Below are positions 45,101-54,167 of a stretch of 64,000 nt of DNA, one piece after another. Position 1 is the stretch's first letter, and the number at the start of each line of letters is the position of its first letter. Source of the stretch: Nocardia australiensis (GTDB lineage Bacteria > Actinomycetota > Actinomycetes > Mycobacteriales > Mycobacteriaceae); NCBI RefSeq assembly GCF_020733705.1, contig NZ_JAJFZM010000007.1, positions 1 to 64,000 on the forward strand. The letters run 5' to 3'. The notes under the pieces are model-generated. The model worked only from the letters and a program-made list of their open reading frames with translations. It did not search any database and was not told the origin of the DNA. The position numbers and the translations under genes were made by a program.

Positions 45101-45345
45101 ATGAAGCTTTCAGGAAAAACTTCGGTCATCACCGGCTCGGCCAGCGGAATGGAGCCTGCGGAAGCGGAGCTATTTGCGCTTGAAGGTGCGCGCGTATGCG
45201 TATGTGACGTCCAGGAACTGCAGGGAGGCGAATTGGTCGAAAGAATCAGCTCGGCGGGCGGAGACGCCAATTTTCGTCATCTGGATGTGGCAATCGAAGA
45301 AGATTGGAAGGCGCTCACGACAGACATCCAATCCCGCCGGGGGCC
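45101..45345 (+). pseudogene. Short-chain dehydrogenase, N-terminal fragment
   Basis: Begins MKLSGKTSVITGSASGMEPA, the Rossmann start where TGxxxGxG should read (the motif is altered to TGSASGMEP), then AELFALEGARVCVCDVQELQ and FRHLDVAIEEDWKALTTDI. After about 80 residues the sequence switches to CoA-transferase DNA. The catalytic Ser-Tyr-Lys part is missing. Intergenic DNA before it (44833-45100) shows nothing. Confidence 0.75.
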
Positions 45346-45706
45346 ATATCGGCACCGCGGTCCTGGGTGGCATGCAGGTGTCACGACACGGCGACCTCGC
45401 CAATTGGATGGTGCCGGGGAAGATGGTGAAGGGTATGGGCGGTGCGATGGATCTGGTGCACGGCGCCAGTCGGTCATCGTGCTGATGGAGCACACCGACC
45501 GGGAAGGCAACCCGAAAGTCGTCGATTCCTGCACTCTGCCGCTGACCGGTCGGCGCGTGGTGAACCGGATCATCACCGACATGGCAGTCATCGATGTGGC
45601 CGGGAACGGCAAACTGATCCTGCGCGAGCTCGCCCCAGGGACCGACGCAGAACAAGTCGCAGCAGTCACTGGTGCGCCGCTGTGCTGTCCCTCGCCAGCT
45701 CGGTGA
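45346..45706 (+). pseudogene. 3-oxoacid CoA-transferase subunit B, C-terminal fragment
   Basis: AVLGGMQVSRHGDLANWMVP and GKMVKGMGGAMDLVHGAS are in one frame, VIVLMEHTDREGNPKVVDSC, TLPLTGRRVVNRIITDMAVI and DVAGNGKLILRELAPGTDAE in another. These are the conserved second half of subunit B of succinyl-CoA/3-oxoadipate CoA-transferases. The catalytic Glu region (in the N-terminal half) and subunit A are absent. Fusion to an SDR fragment indicates a deletion between two catabolic genes. Confidence 0.8.
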
Positions 45707-45737
45707 ACTCCGGCACGGCCAGGGCTGAGAGCACATC

Positions 45738-46826
45738 ATGGACGGTGCGTTCTTGGCCTATGACGGCGTCTTCTTCCTGTTCCCCACTCCGTTGGAGGTC
45801 ATCGTGCGTCTTGCGCGTCAGCGTCTGTCAACACCGGACGGCCCGGTTGCCCGTGTCGTCGTCTCTGGCCCCGGGAGCAGCACGTGGTTCGACGTGCGCA
45901 GCAGTGTCCGGCGGCGTGCTGTTGGCGGAGGCGCCACAGCCGAGGCGGCCGCACGGATTGCCGCGGCTGTGGCGCCGGCGAGTATGTCGGCTGCTTTGGC
46001 GGGTGGCGAAGCGTTCCAGGATGCGGCCCGTCAGGCGATTTCCGACGCGGCCGAGGAGACCCTGGTCGAGGACCCAGTTCTGACCAATGCGTTGGATCCG
46101 GTCAGCTATCGCGATTTCATGGTGTTCGAGGAACATTTCTCGTTCGGGTACCGGTGGCAGAACAGGCCGGTACCCGAGGTCATGTACGAACTGCCGGTGT
46201 CCTATGCGGGCGACCCGTTATCGTTTCTCGGCCCCGACGACGAGATACCGTGGCCCGGCTATACACGGCGCCTTGACTACGAGCTGGAATTGGGAATCGT
46301 CATCGGCCGCACAGGGAGCGGACTCACCCCGGAAACCGCCCTGAACCACGTGCTCGGATTCACGATTCTCAACGATGTGAGTGCCCGCGACATCCAGGCA
46401 CATGAGATGACCGGAGGGCTCGGGCCGTCCAAGGGAAAGCATTTCGCCTGCGTCGCAGGCCCGATCATCACCACTCTCGACGAGATCCCCACGACGGGCT
46501 TGCAGATGACTACCCGCGTCAACGGCGAGACGTGGTGTGCAGCGAGCAGCGCCGAAATGGTGTGGTCGGTGTCGGAGATCGTCGCGTGGGCTTCCCAGGG
46601 CGAGGTGCTGCGGCCGGGCGCGTTGCTGGGAACGGGGACGTGCAACGGCGGGTCGACCGTCGAACTCGACCGCTCTCTCACACCGGGTGACGTGATCGAA
46701 CTCGAGATCGAAAGACTCGGCATCTTGCGCAACACCCTGGGCACTCCCGCGCGCGATTCGTGGCGGCCACCGACTCGGCCACGCCGCGCCGACGGCCGCG
46801 CGGATCGCTTGCACTTCCTACGCTGA
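45738..46826 (+). CDS. Fumarylacetoacetate hydrolase-family protein
   Basis: A 362-residue protein. The C-terminal FAH fold is clear: [40 protein letters not shown] (metal-binding E-x-E), [20 protein letters not shown] (Asp) and [20 protein letters not shown], then [20 protein letters not shown]. The N-terminal 120 residues are a variable cap. Such enzymes hydrolyse C-C bonds of acylpyruvates or hydrate/isomerise ring-fission products. It lies 31 bases after the CoA-transferase fragment and just before a YciI-like gene. Intact, though the first 60 residues look unusual and the start may be further in. Confidence 0.8.
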
Positions 46827-46840
46827 TTTTGGAGGACACC

Positions 46841-47134
46841 ATGTTCATTGCTCTCACGACCTATACCTCCCCGCTGCCGCCCGAGGATCCGGAGCTGCCC
46901 GCTCACTGGGAGCACGTGGAAGAGTGCTATCGGCAGCAGATGCTGGTCGCGTCCGGGCCACAGGAGCCGCGCACCGGTGGGCTCATGGTGATCAGGGGGA
47001 CTGATCGAGCAGCCGCGCAGGCGCTGATGGACCGTGACCCACTCGTCTCCTCGGGCCGGGTCACCTATCGCTTGATCGCGTTCACCGTGTCGCGAGCGAT
47101 GGACCCGGCCCTGGTGGACACCCCGCCACAGTGA
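46841..47134 (+). CDS. YciI-family protein
   Basis: A 97-residue dimeric alpha/beta barrel protein: [60 protein letters not shown] and [13 protein letters not shown], matching YciI-like/muconolactone-isomerase-fold proteins. GGAGG lies 7 bases upstream and the gap to the FAH-like gene is 14 bases, so they are co-transcribed. Family members include dehydrochlorinase- and isomerase-like activities; this one could act on a ring-cleavage intermediate. Confidence 0.8.
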
Positions 47135-47596
47135 GTGGCCCCGCAACCTGATTCCTGGCCGATCGGGCCACGTACCGCGGTGCAAATATGGGCGGCGCGG
47201 ACATGCCGACGCTGTGATCGCGGTAACAGACTGGTCGAGTCCCCTTCAGCCGGGGCGCAATCGCGAAGGAGTTGTTGTGGCAGAGATCTACCCGTACCCA
47301 CCATGACCAATACTCGAAGGACTTCGACTCTTTCCGCAAATTCCGGCCAGAACACGGGATTCCGGCGGCTCGGCTGCACACCGATGGCGGGCAGACAGCA
47401 TTCAGCGGCGACTGACCCGTTTGCTGCTGATCCAGCCGTGGCGGCGGCCGCTCACATCAAGATCCGTCCCGGAGCCGGCGGCACGAATCCCGCCTGAGCC
47501 GGGCTCCGCCCTGGAGATCGGGCGGCGCGGTGGTGCTTCGCGCACACCGCCCGACGTCTGTTCACAACTGTCCCGACCGAAGAAAGTTGTCTTTGA
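47135..47596. other. 460-base stretch with scraps only
   Basis: No intact gene. One frame reads DFDSFRKFRPEHGIPAARLH and then TDGGQTAFSGD before a stop, which looks like a worn coding fragment but cannot be assigned. Confidence 0.4.
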
Positions 47597-48028
47597 ATGC
47601 GTGCACATCCCGGGGACGCCGACGTCGTCGGCTTCGATGAGATCAATCATTTCAACCGGTCTGACGACAGGCGAGTTCTCCTGCGATCGGCAACGATCAT
47701 CAGCGTCGACCCAGCTGTCGGCAACCTGCCCCGCGGCGACATCCTCGTCGAGGGCACGAAGATCGTCGCCATTGCTCCGGATCTCAGCGATGCGGCGCGC
47801 AACGCCGACACCCTGCTAGTCGATGCGAGCGATCGGGTTGTCGTCCCCGGTTTCCAGGACACCCATCGGCACTGCTGGCAGGGTGGTGTTCGCAGGTTGC
47901 TGCCCGACGTCAGCAGTGTCGGGGAGTATCTGACCTTGTTCCATGACAAGCTCGCCCGGGTATACACCTCGCTGTCGAATTCGGAAACTGGATTACTGCG
48001 GCTGCGCAGAGCACACAGGAATGAGTAA
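47597..48028 (+). pseudogene. Amidohydrolase-family enzyme, N-terminal fragment
   Basis: The first 115 residues match amidohydrolases of the cytosine-deaminase/TrzN type: VLLRSATIISVDPAVGNLPR, GDILVEGTKIVAIAPDLSDA, VDASDRVVVPGFQDTHRHCW (the metal-binding HxH as HRH) and QGGVRRLLPDVSSVGEYLTL. It ends after 143 residues; the TIM barrel with remaining metal ligands is missing. The following 245 bases carry no gene. Confidence 0.75.
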
Positions 48029-48274
48029 GCCGAGGCGTCGAACCGCCCTTCCTCACGCTCGTAACCCCTTTGAGCACCGCCTTCGGCTACCCCCTGCCCG
48101 CACGGAGTGTGGTAGCCGAATGCAGGCCGAACCGCGCACCTCGGGACTGCGGGCACCTCGACACTCGCGCGGTAAGGCCCCGATCAACAACCAGCTCGTC
48201 GGCATCGCTCGGCACGCCGACGAGATCGGGCAGCTTTCCAGCCCCGATGAATATGCGAAATCTGTAGGAGAACC

Positions 48275-49828
48275 GTGTTTGTTTCGTTCAGCGTCACCGA
48301 CTTCCTCGATCGTGCAGAAGCTGTGTACGGCAACCGAATCGGGGTGGTCGATGAGCCCGCTCAGCCCGCTGCGAGCCAGGGGGAGCTGACGTACGCCCAG
48401 GTCGCCGATCTCGCCCGGCGGCAGGCGGCCAAGCTCGACGAACTGGGCATCGGCGCTGGTGAACGCGTCGCGATTGTCAGCCACAACTCGAGTCGGTTGC
48501 TGACGTCGTTCTTCGGTGTCAGCGGCTGGGGGCGGGTCCTGGTCCCGATCAATTTCCGGCTGCGTCCCGACGAGGTGCGCTACATCGTCGAAGACTCCGG
48601 TGCCCGCGTGCTGTACGTGGATCCCGAACTTGAAGAGTCGCTCGCGGATGTGGAGTGTGAACACAAGTTCGTGCTCGGCTCCGACGCTGACCTGTACGCT
48701 GCTCCCGGATCAGTGCCGTCCCCCTGGGAGCCTGATGAATCTGCTACCGCGACAATCAATTACACCTCTGGCACCACTGCGCGCCCGAAGGGCGTGCAGA
48801 TCACCCACCGCAACATCTGGGTCAATGCGGTCACCTTCGGACTGCATGTCGCCGCCAGCGATCGTGATGTGTATCTGCACACGTTGCCGATGTTCCATGC
48901 CAACGGCTGGGGGCAGCCCTTCGCGATGACCGGGGTCGGGGCACAGCACATCATCCTGCGCAAGGTCGACGGTGCCGAGATCCTGCGGCGGGTGCGAGAC
49001 CACGGTGTCACGGTGATGTGCGCTGCCCCGGCGGTGGCGGCCGCGGTCCTCGAGGCTGCTCAGACGTGGGAGGGTGAGATTCCCGGTCGTGACCGGGTGC
49101 GGGTCATCATGGCCGGGGCGCCGCCGCCGACGAAAACTGTTGTGCGCGTGCAGGAGGAGCTGGGGTGGGAGTTCATCCAGATCTGCGGCCTCACCGAAAC
49201 CTCCCCACTGCTGACCATCAACCGTTCGCGAACGGAATGGGACGACCTCGAACCCGAGGACAGAGCCGCGAAACTGACCCGGGCCGGCGCACCGGCACTC
49301 GGTGTCCGGCTGAGAGTCGAGGATGCCGAGGAGGGCGCGGGCGAGGTCCTGGCCCGATCGAACGTGGTGATGGAGGGCTACTGGGACAAGCCCGAGGACA
49401 CCGGCGCTGCGCTGAACGACGGCTGGTTCCACACGGGCGATGGCGGTGTGATCGATGACGACGGCTACCTGACCATCGCCGACCGCAAGAAGGACGTGAT
49501 CATCACCGGGGGTGAGAACGTCTCCTCGATCGAGGTCGAGGACTGCTTGTTCTCCCATCCGGCCGTGGCCGAGGTAGCGGTGATCGCTGTACCAAGCGAG
49601 AAATGGGGCGAAACCATCAAAGCCCTGGTCGTGCTCAACGCGGATACCGAGCCCGGCAGCACGACAGAATCGGAGTTGATCGGCTGGTGCAAGCAGCGGC
49701 TGGCCGGTTACAAAGCACCGACCTCTGTCGAGTTCCGTAGCGAGCTGGCGCGGACCGCGACCGGCAAGCTACAGAAGTTCAAACTGCGCACACCCTACTG
49801 GGACGGACGCGAACGCCAGATCAACTGA
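48275..49828 (+). CDS. Acyl-CoA synthetase (AMP-forming), fatty-acid-CoA ligase type
   Basis: A 517-residue ANL-superfamily ligase from GTG 48275. Motifs: P-loop TINYTSGTTARPKGVQITHR, YLHTLPMFHANGWGQPFAMT, IQICGLTETSPLLTINRS, DGWFHTGDGGVIDDDGYLTI (A7 Asp), DRKKDVIITGGENVSSIEVE (hinge) and ARTATGKLQKFKLR with the catalytic Lys. The family activates a carboxylate to acyl-AMP and then acyl-CoA. It sits at the end of the catabolic island, fitting activation of the acid made by the diketone hydrolase. Complete and apparently functional. Confidence 0.9.
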   Translation: MFVSFSVTDFLDRAEAVYGNRIGVVDEPAQPAASQGELTYAQVADLARRQAAKLDELGIGAGERVAIVSHNSSRLLTSFFGVSGWGRVLVPINFRLRPDEVRYIVEDSGARVLYVDPELEESLADVECEHKFVLGSDADLYAAPGSVPSPWEPDESATATINYTSGTTARPKGVQITHRNIWVNAVTFGLHVAASDRDVYLHTLPMFHANGWGQPFAMTGVGAQHIILRKVDGAEILRRVRDHGVTVMCAAPAVAAAVLEAAQTWEGEIPGRDRVRVIMAGAPPPTKTVVRVQEELGWEFIQICGLTETSPLLTINRSRTEWDDLEPEDRAAKLTRAGAPALGVRLRVEDAEEGAGEVLARSNVVMEGYWDKPEDTGAALNDGWFHTGDGGVIDDDGYLTIADRKKDVIITGGENVSSIEVEDCLFSHPAVAEVAVIAVPSEKWGETIKALVVLNADTEPGSTTESELIGWCKQRLAGYKAPTSVEFRSELARTATGKLQKFKLRTPYWDGRERQIN

Positions 49829-50158
49829 CACCGAGCGATATCAGCGGGGAATAGCGGTCAGGACCGGAGGAAACGTGTGCACAAAATCGGGACCTGCAAA
49901 TTGCGTGGGTCGCGACTGAAAATGGATGGCTGTTGCGTCAGCGATCGGTGGTTCGATCCGCATTTCGCAAGCGATATGTGTTGCGAAACTGGCGAAAATT
50001 AAACCCGGTCCGTCAGATGCAATTAGGGACGTGTACCGGCATCGATCTCGAAAATATCCGATAGTGGGCTGCGTCGGCACGCGCGGCGTTCCACGGAACT
50101 CGACTCACACCCTCTGCTGGCGTGGACTCTGTTCGGCGGGCGAACACAGGAGTGCTCA
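49829..50158. other. 330-base gene-free stretch
   Basis: AT-richer than its surroundings, with no coding frame supported on either strand. It ends with an AGGAG site before a small frame at 50159. Confidence 0.5.
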
Positions 50159-50494
50159 ATGGGGGCTTTCGGCATCAAAATCATCTACGACCACAACACT
50201 CGGCACGTCACCATCCATGCCACACTGACGCCGGAAACACTGCGGGCATTACCCAAGCCACCGCCGCCCTGGTTGCCTGCGATTCCGATGCTGAACCCCC
50301 GGGGACGGCACTCGAACCGTCAGCGGCGAACGGTAGCGCCGTGCAACGCAACGCTGCCCCCAATGCGGCAGCAGTTGCCCATGTTGTGCGTTGCCTCGGC
50401 GGGGCACCACAAGGATGGGACCGGCGCTGAACAGCGGTTTTCATGGGGGACATTGACGATTGAAGCGGGATTCGGCTATCCGAAGCCGGATTAG
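50159..50494 (+). CDS. Small hypothetical protein running into a type B repeat
   Basis: The first 35 residues (MGAFGIKIIYDHNTRHVTIH, then ATLTPETLRALP) look like a genuine small gene with AGGAG 7 bases upstream. From about residue 75 (MLCVASAGHHKDGTGAEQRF) it translates hairpin repeat DNA, so its 3' end has been replaced. No family recognised. Confidence 0.35.
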   Translation: MGAFGIKIIYDHNTRHVTIHATLTPETLRALPKPPPPWLPAIPMLNPRGRHSNRQRRTVAPCNATLPPMRQQLPMLCVASAGHHKDGTGAEQRFSWGTLTIEAGFGYPKPD

Positions 50495-50504
50495 TTTCTC
50501 CTTG
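50386..50504 (+). repeat. Interspersed hairpin repeat, type B (copy 3)
   Basis: GTTGCCTCGGCGGGGCACCA, CAAGGATGGGACCGGCGCTG, AACAGCGGTTTTCATGGGGG and TATCCGAAGCCGGATTAG. Closest to the copy at 39612; the one at 31089 shares the same ending GCCGGATTAG. Confidence 0.75.
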
Positions 50505-50689
50505 TCGGCAGTACGTGAATCCTTCACATGCTGCCGACAGCTGTGTCGATTCCTACTGCCCGCCTGACCTGGGCGCTGACGTCTCGCCGCAGTCTTTCTC
50601 GGATTGTGTTGAGCGTTCATCGAGCGGCGGGATGGAGATCTCGTCGCCCGTGGATCCCTCCGCCCGCTCCGAGCTATGGAATATCCGTC

Positions 50690-51180
50690 GATGAGGTCGA
50701 CAACGATTCGCACACGGGTCGACGATCTTGGCGCGAGTGATGCGGCTGGTGTGGTCGATTTCCACCCGGTGCACGATCGTGCCGCGCTAGCCCTCCATGA
50801 TGCCCACGCCGCTGCTGGCGCTTCCAGGGATGGTCTCCTTGACGGTGGCGTTGATCCGCAGCAGTTGTTCGCGGATGCGTTGGGCGTGGGCGTTGGCCAG
50901 TCCGAATCCGACATCGTTGACCAGCGCGCCGAGGTCGGCGGCGTGGTTGTAGAGCCGTTCCAGTGCCCACCAGCAGCGCGCGCAGCCGGTGGACGTCGTC
51001 GAGGACTTCCGCGCCGAGGATTTCTTCGATCGCGAGGCTGTGGGCGAGTGCGTTGGCGGCGGAAGTGTCGCCGCTGATGCGTTCGGCGAGATCGACCGCG
51101 CCGGTGGTGGGGGCGGCCGTGGAATTGGCGTTCGATGCCGCGGTGGACGTACCAGAGGCGGGCCTCGAGCCGGACCACGA
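50690..51180 (-). pseudogene. Group 4 [NiFe]-hydrogenase large subunit fragment (HycE/HyfG-like)
   Basis: Read over several frames: VRLEARLWYVHRGIERQFHG, then AVDLAERISGDTSAANALAH, SLAIEEILGAEVLDDVHRLR, LERLYNHAADLGALVNDVGF, GLANAHAQRIREQLLRINAT, a gap, ASSGVGIMEG, TAG, RGTIVHRVEIDHTSRITRAK. These match the catalytic subunit of formate-hydrogenlyase-type hydrogenases (and the related Complex I NuoD fold). The N-terminal CxxC of the nickel site and the extreme C-terminus are missing; there are frameshifts, a deletion and one in-frame TAG (50789-50791). Dead fragment, no partner subunits nearby. Confidence 0.65.
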
Positions 51181-51244
51181 CCGGTCGGTAACTGCGGATG
51201 GCGGACGGCTGTCCTGTTGGGGCAGGGCTCCGGCGTTTTCGTTT

Positions 51245-52423
51245 TCAGGCCGCTGATCTGCTGATTCGATGGCCGTAAAGCATGTGGGCGCCACGGTCGC
51301 GGCTGAAGGCGGTGGTCCGGCATGCCTCGGCGATGTTGTCCGCGCCGTGGAGTCGATGCAGGCCCATCGAGGTGTTGCGGAGGGCGGCCATGACCTGTGG
51401 GGCCGCTCCGGTTCGCACGGTCGAGCGGTCGTCATCCCAGGTGACATCGCGCACGTAGTGGATGCAATTCTCAATCCCCCGGTGTCCTCGCAACCATTGG
51501 GCAAGCAGCCGTGGCGGGGCCTGCTCGAAGGGCAGGCTGCAGATCGCGTAGACGATTTCGACGCTGCGTTTACCGGTGGAGACCACGACTCGCTCGCGGG
51601 TGATCTCGATGATCTCCTCGCATACGGGAATCCGATGCCACGCGGGACGGTCAGCACCTTCAACAGGCGCGTCTCTATGCGTCCATGCGAAGCCTTTGGA
51701 TCCGCATCACGGTGCACCACAGGCACTTTCGACCACGGCTGATTTCTGATCCGCGCGAGCAAACCGGGTTGATTGTCCTTGGCGACCATCAGATAGTGCG
51801 ACTTCAGCGTCCCGCAGATCAGCTTGGCCGTGGCGACCTGGGTGTGCATCGCGTCCACCGTGACCAGCAGCGTTGTCATGCCCAGCGCGCGCAGCAACGC
51901 ACGGACCGCGGGGATCTCATTGCTCTTGGCGGCCACCGGCGATGCGGGCTCCCCGAACCGTTTCCCGTCCAGGGCCACCGCGATCACCTCGCCGTGCCCG
52001 ACCACACCCGCCGCCAACGACGCGAAATATTCGCCCAGGCGACGGTCCAGGTCGGCGGCGTCGAGCCTGGCGAACAGGGTGCGGAAGGTCTTCTCGCTCG
52101 GTCGCCTCGACCCCAGGCCGAGCTCCGTCAGAATCTGCTCCGGGGCCGTGCGAACCCAGGTCGCGATCCCCGCGAACGAGCGCATCCCGGCAGCGGTGGC
52201 CAGAATCGCCACCGCCAGAAGCAACCACAACGGATACCGTCTCCCACGTCGATCACGCGGGTCGGGCACCTCACGGAGTGTATCGAGCAAACCGGCCCGC
52301 GAACGGATCGTCCAACACGACGATTCGCTGACCCGAGACCTCCACGACCGCAGGAACAGGGGATACTGCAACAACGGGCACGGGCGACACTCCGAGAACG
52401 GGACTGGCGTAGAGAACCTTCAT
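51245..52423 (-). pseudogene. ISAs1-family transposase, frameshifted
   Basis: N-terminal start MKVLYASPVLGVSPVPVVAV in one frame, then REVPDPRDRRGRRYPLWLLL, AVAILATAAGMRSFAGIATW, EKTFRTLFARLDAADLDRRL, VIAVALDGKRFGEPASPVAA (Asp) and TLLVTVDAMHTQVATAKLIC (Asp) in a second, and RSVEIVYAICSLPFEQAPPR, GIENCIHYVRDVTWDDDRST (catalytic Glu region) in a third, to AEACRTTAF. Classic ISAs1/H-repeat transposase with at least two frameshifts. It directly follows the hydrogenase fragment on the same strand. Confidence 0.82.
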
Positions 52424-52722
52424 CGTCCTCGTGTCGCCCGCACCCGCCCTACATTCCAAAAGTGGTGTCGCTGCGGTGATTTCACTCACGGAGTTCACAC
52501 AGCGCATTCCCCTCGGCGAATTTCCAGGCGAAATCAATCCGCCCTCTTCGATATTCTGGAACACGTTCCTTCCCATATGCGAGGAACCATGATTCATGGT
52601 TTCTACTCGGGTGTATGTCTTGCGATCTCGGAAAGTCTGCCGAGCGGGCCGTCGACGACAGACCGAGGAGTAAATGGAATAAATCGGACAAAATCACCAA
52701 CGAGGGTGTCCGGTGGCGGCGC

Positions 52723-53766
52723 ATGCGGGTGTGGCGGGTTGTCGGTGAGGTTGCCTCGGTGGCGGGGGTGTTGATGCTGGTGGCTGGGGCGGCTGCCGCG
52801 GACCCGCCAACCTCCGGTCCGGATCTGGGTCCGCCGGGCGGATACCACGCTCCTGCCGAGGGCGCTGGTGTTGCTGCCCTGCCGGTCATCACCGGGATCG
52901 AGCCGATCACCGACCGGTGGCTGCGGGTGTTCGTGCGGTCACCGGCGATGAACCGGATCGTGCAGGTGCAGGTGCTGCTGCCCGCCGATCGCGGTCGGCC
53001 GCGGTCGACGCTGTACCTGCTCGACGGACGTGGTGCCCCGGAGCGCGAAAGCAGTTGGACCGAGCACGGGCATGCGGTGGAGTTCTTCGCCGACAAGAAC
53101 GTCAACGTCGTGCTGGCCACCGGTGGCCCGGCCAACCTCTACACCGACTGGCAGCGCCGCGACCCGGTGCTGGGCACCAACAAGTGGGAAACCTTCCTCA
53201 CTCGCGAGTTGCCCCCGTTGATCGACGCACGCTTCGACGGCAACGGCCGCAACGCCATCGAAGGGGTGTCGATGGGGGGCGAGGCCGCGATGATGCTCAC
53301 GGTTCGCAACCCGGGTCTGTATCGGGCGGTCGCAGCACACAGCGGCTGCTACACCGTCGCTTCCGGGGCCGGTCAGGCCCAGGCCCGCGCGATCGTGGAA
53401 ACCTACGGCGGCAACCCGGACAACATGTTCGGCCCCCCGACCGACCCGGACTGGCTCGCCCACGACGTCATGTCTCATGCCGAAGCGTTGCGCGGGACCG
53501 CGATCTACCTATCAAGCGGCAGCGGCATCCCTGGCGAACACGACACCCCCGACCAGACCGACCTCACCGACACCCTCACCGTCGGCGGACCGCTCGAAGC
53601 AGGCGCTTACGCCTGCGCGGTCGCCCTCGCCGACCGGCTGGCGCGACTGCAGATCCCTGCGGCGGTGAACCTGCGCCACACCGGCACCCACTCCTGGCCG
53701 TACTGGGCCGACGAACTGACCCGATCCTGGCCGACCATTGCCTACGCACTCAGCACCGACAACTGA
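52723..53766 (+). CDS. Secreted esterase, antigen 85 / mycolyltransferase-like
   Basis: A 347-residue alpha/beta hydrolase. Start MRVWRVVGEVASVAGVLMLV with a clear signal peptide ending at AGAAAA before DPP. Then VRSPAMNRIVQVQVLLPADR, YLLDGRGAPERESSWTEHGH, VVLATGGPANLYTDWQRRDP, the nucleophile elbow AIEGVSMGGEAAMMLTVRNP (G-x-S-M-G) and NLRHTGTHSWPYWADELTRS with the catalytic His. Layout matches the mycolyltransferase family that attaches mycolic acids to trehalose or arabinogalactan outside the membrane, consistent with a mycolate-producing host. Intact. Confidence 0.85.
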   Translation: MRVWRVVGEVASVAGVLMLVAGAAAADPPTSGPDLGPPGGYHAPAEGAGVAALPVITGIEPITDRWLRVFVRSPAMNRIVQVQVLLPADRGRPRSTLYLLDGRGAPERESSWTEHGHAVEFFADKNVNVVLATGGPANLYTDWQRRDPVLGTNKWETFLTRELPPLIDARFDGNGRNAIEGVSMGGEAAMMLTVRNPGLYRAVAAHSGCYTVASGAGQAQARAIVETYGGNPDNMFGPPTDPDWLAHDVMSHAEALRGTAIYLSSGSGIPGEHDTPDQTDLTDTLTVGGPLEAGAYACAVALADRLARLQIPAAVNLRHTGTHSWPYWADELTRSWPTIAYALSTDN

Positions 53767-54167
53767 CACCGGTAACTGGCACGAAGAGCCTGCCCGCGCC
53801 GCCGCCGCGCATGAAGCGTCCAGGTAAATGAGCAATTCGAAAGACGAGAACACTGTATGACGATCCCACCATCTCTACACAGCCGGATCGAACACCCGCG
53901 GGTGGCGAAGAATAAAGCCCTGCTGTGAAGCAGAACTCCGAGCACGAATATTCGGTGAGCTCACGGCTCTCGGTACACCATTCCCTGGAGTATCGAACTC
54001 GGCTGATACACCCGAACGAACCCGACCCGCTGTGCTGCATCAACCACGAACTTTCTCGCGTAGCCCGTTTTCGGCACTGCTACACGCGATCGCTGAGCAT
54101 ATTCCACGATCAATCGACGAGGCAATCTCGGCAGCTGATCCGCCACCAGTTCCGAAGCAGGTTGTAG
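53767..54167. other. 400-base gene-free stretch
   Basis: Lower GC than neighbouring genes; several short frames without motifs on both strands. No terminator hairpin with a T tract was seen. Confidence 0.5.
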
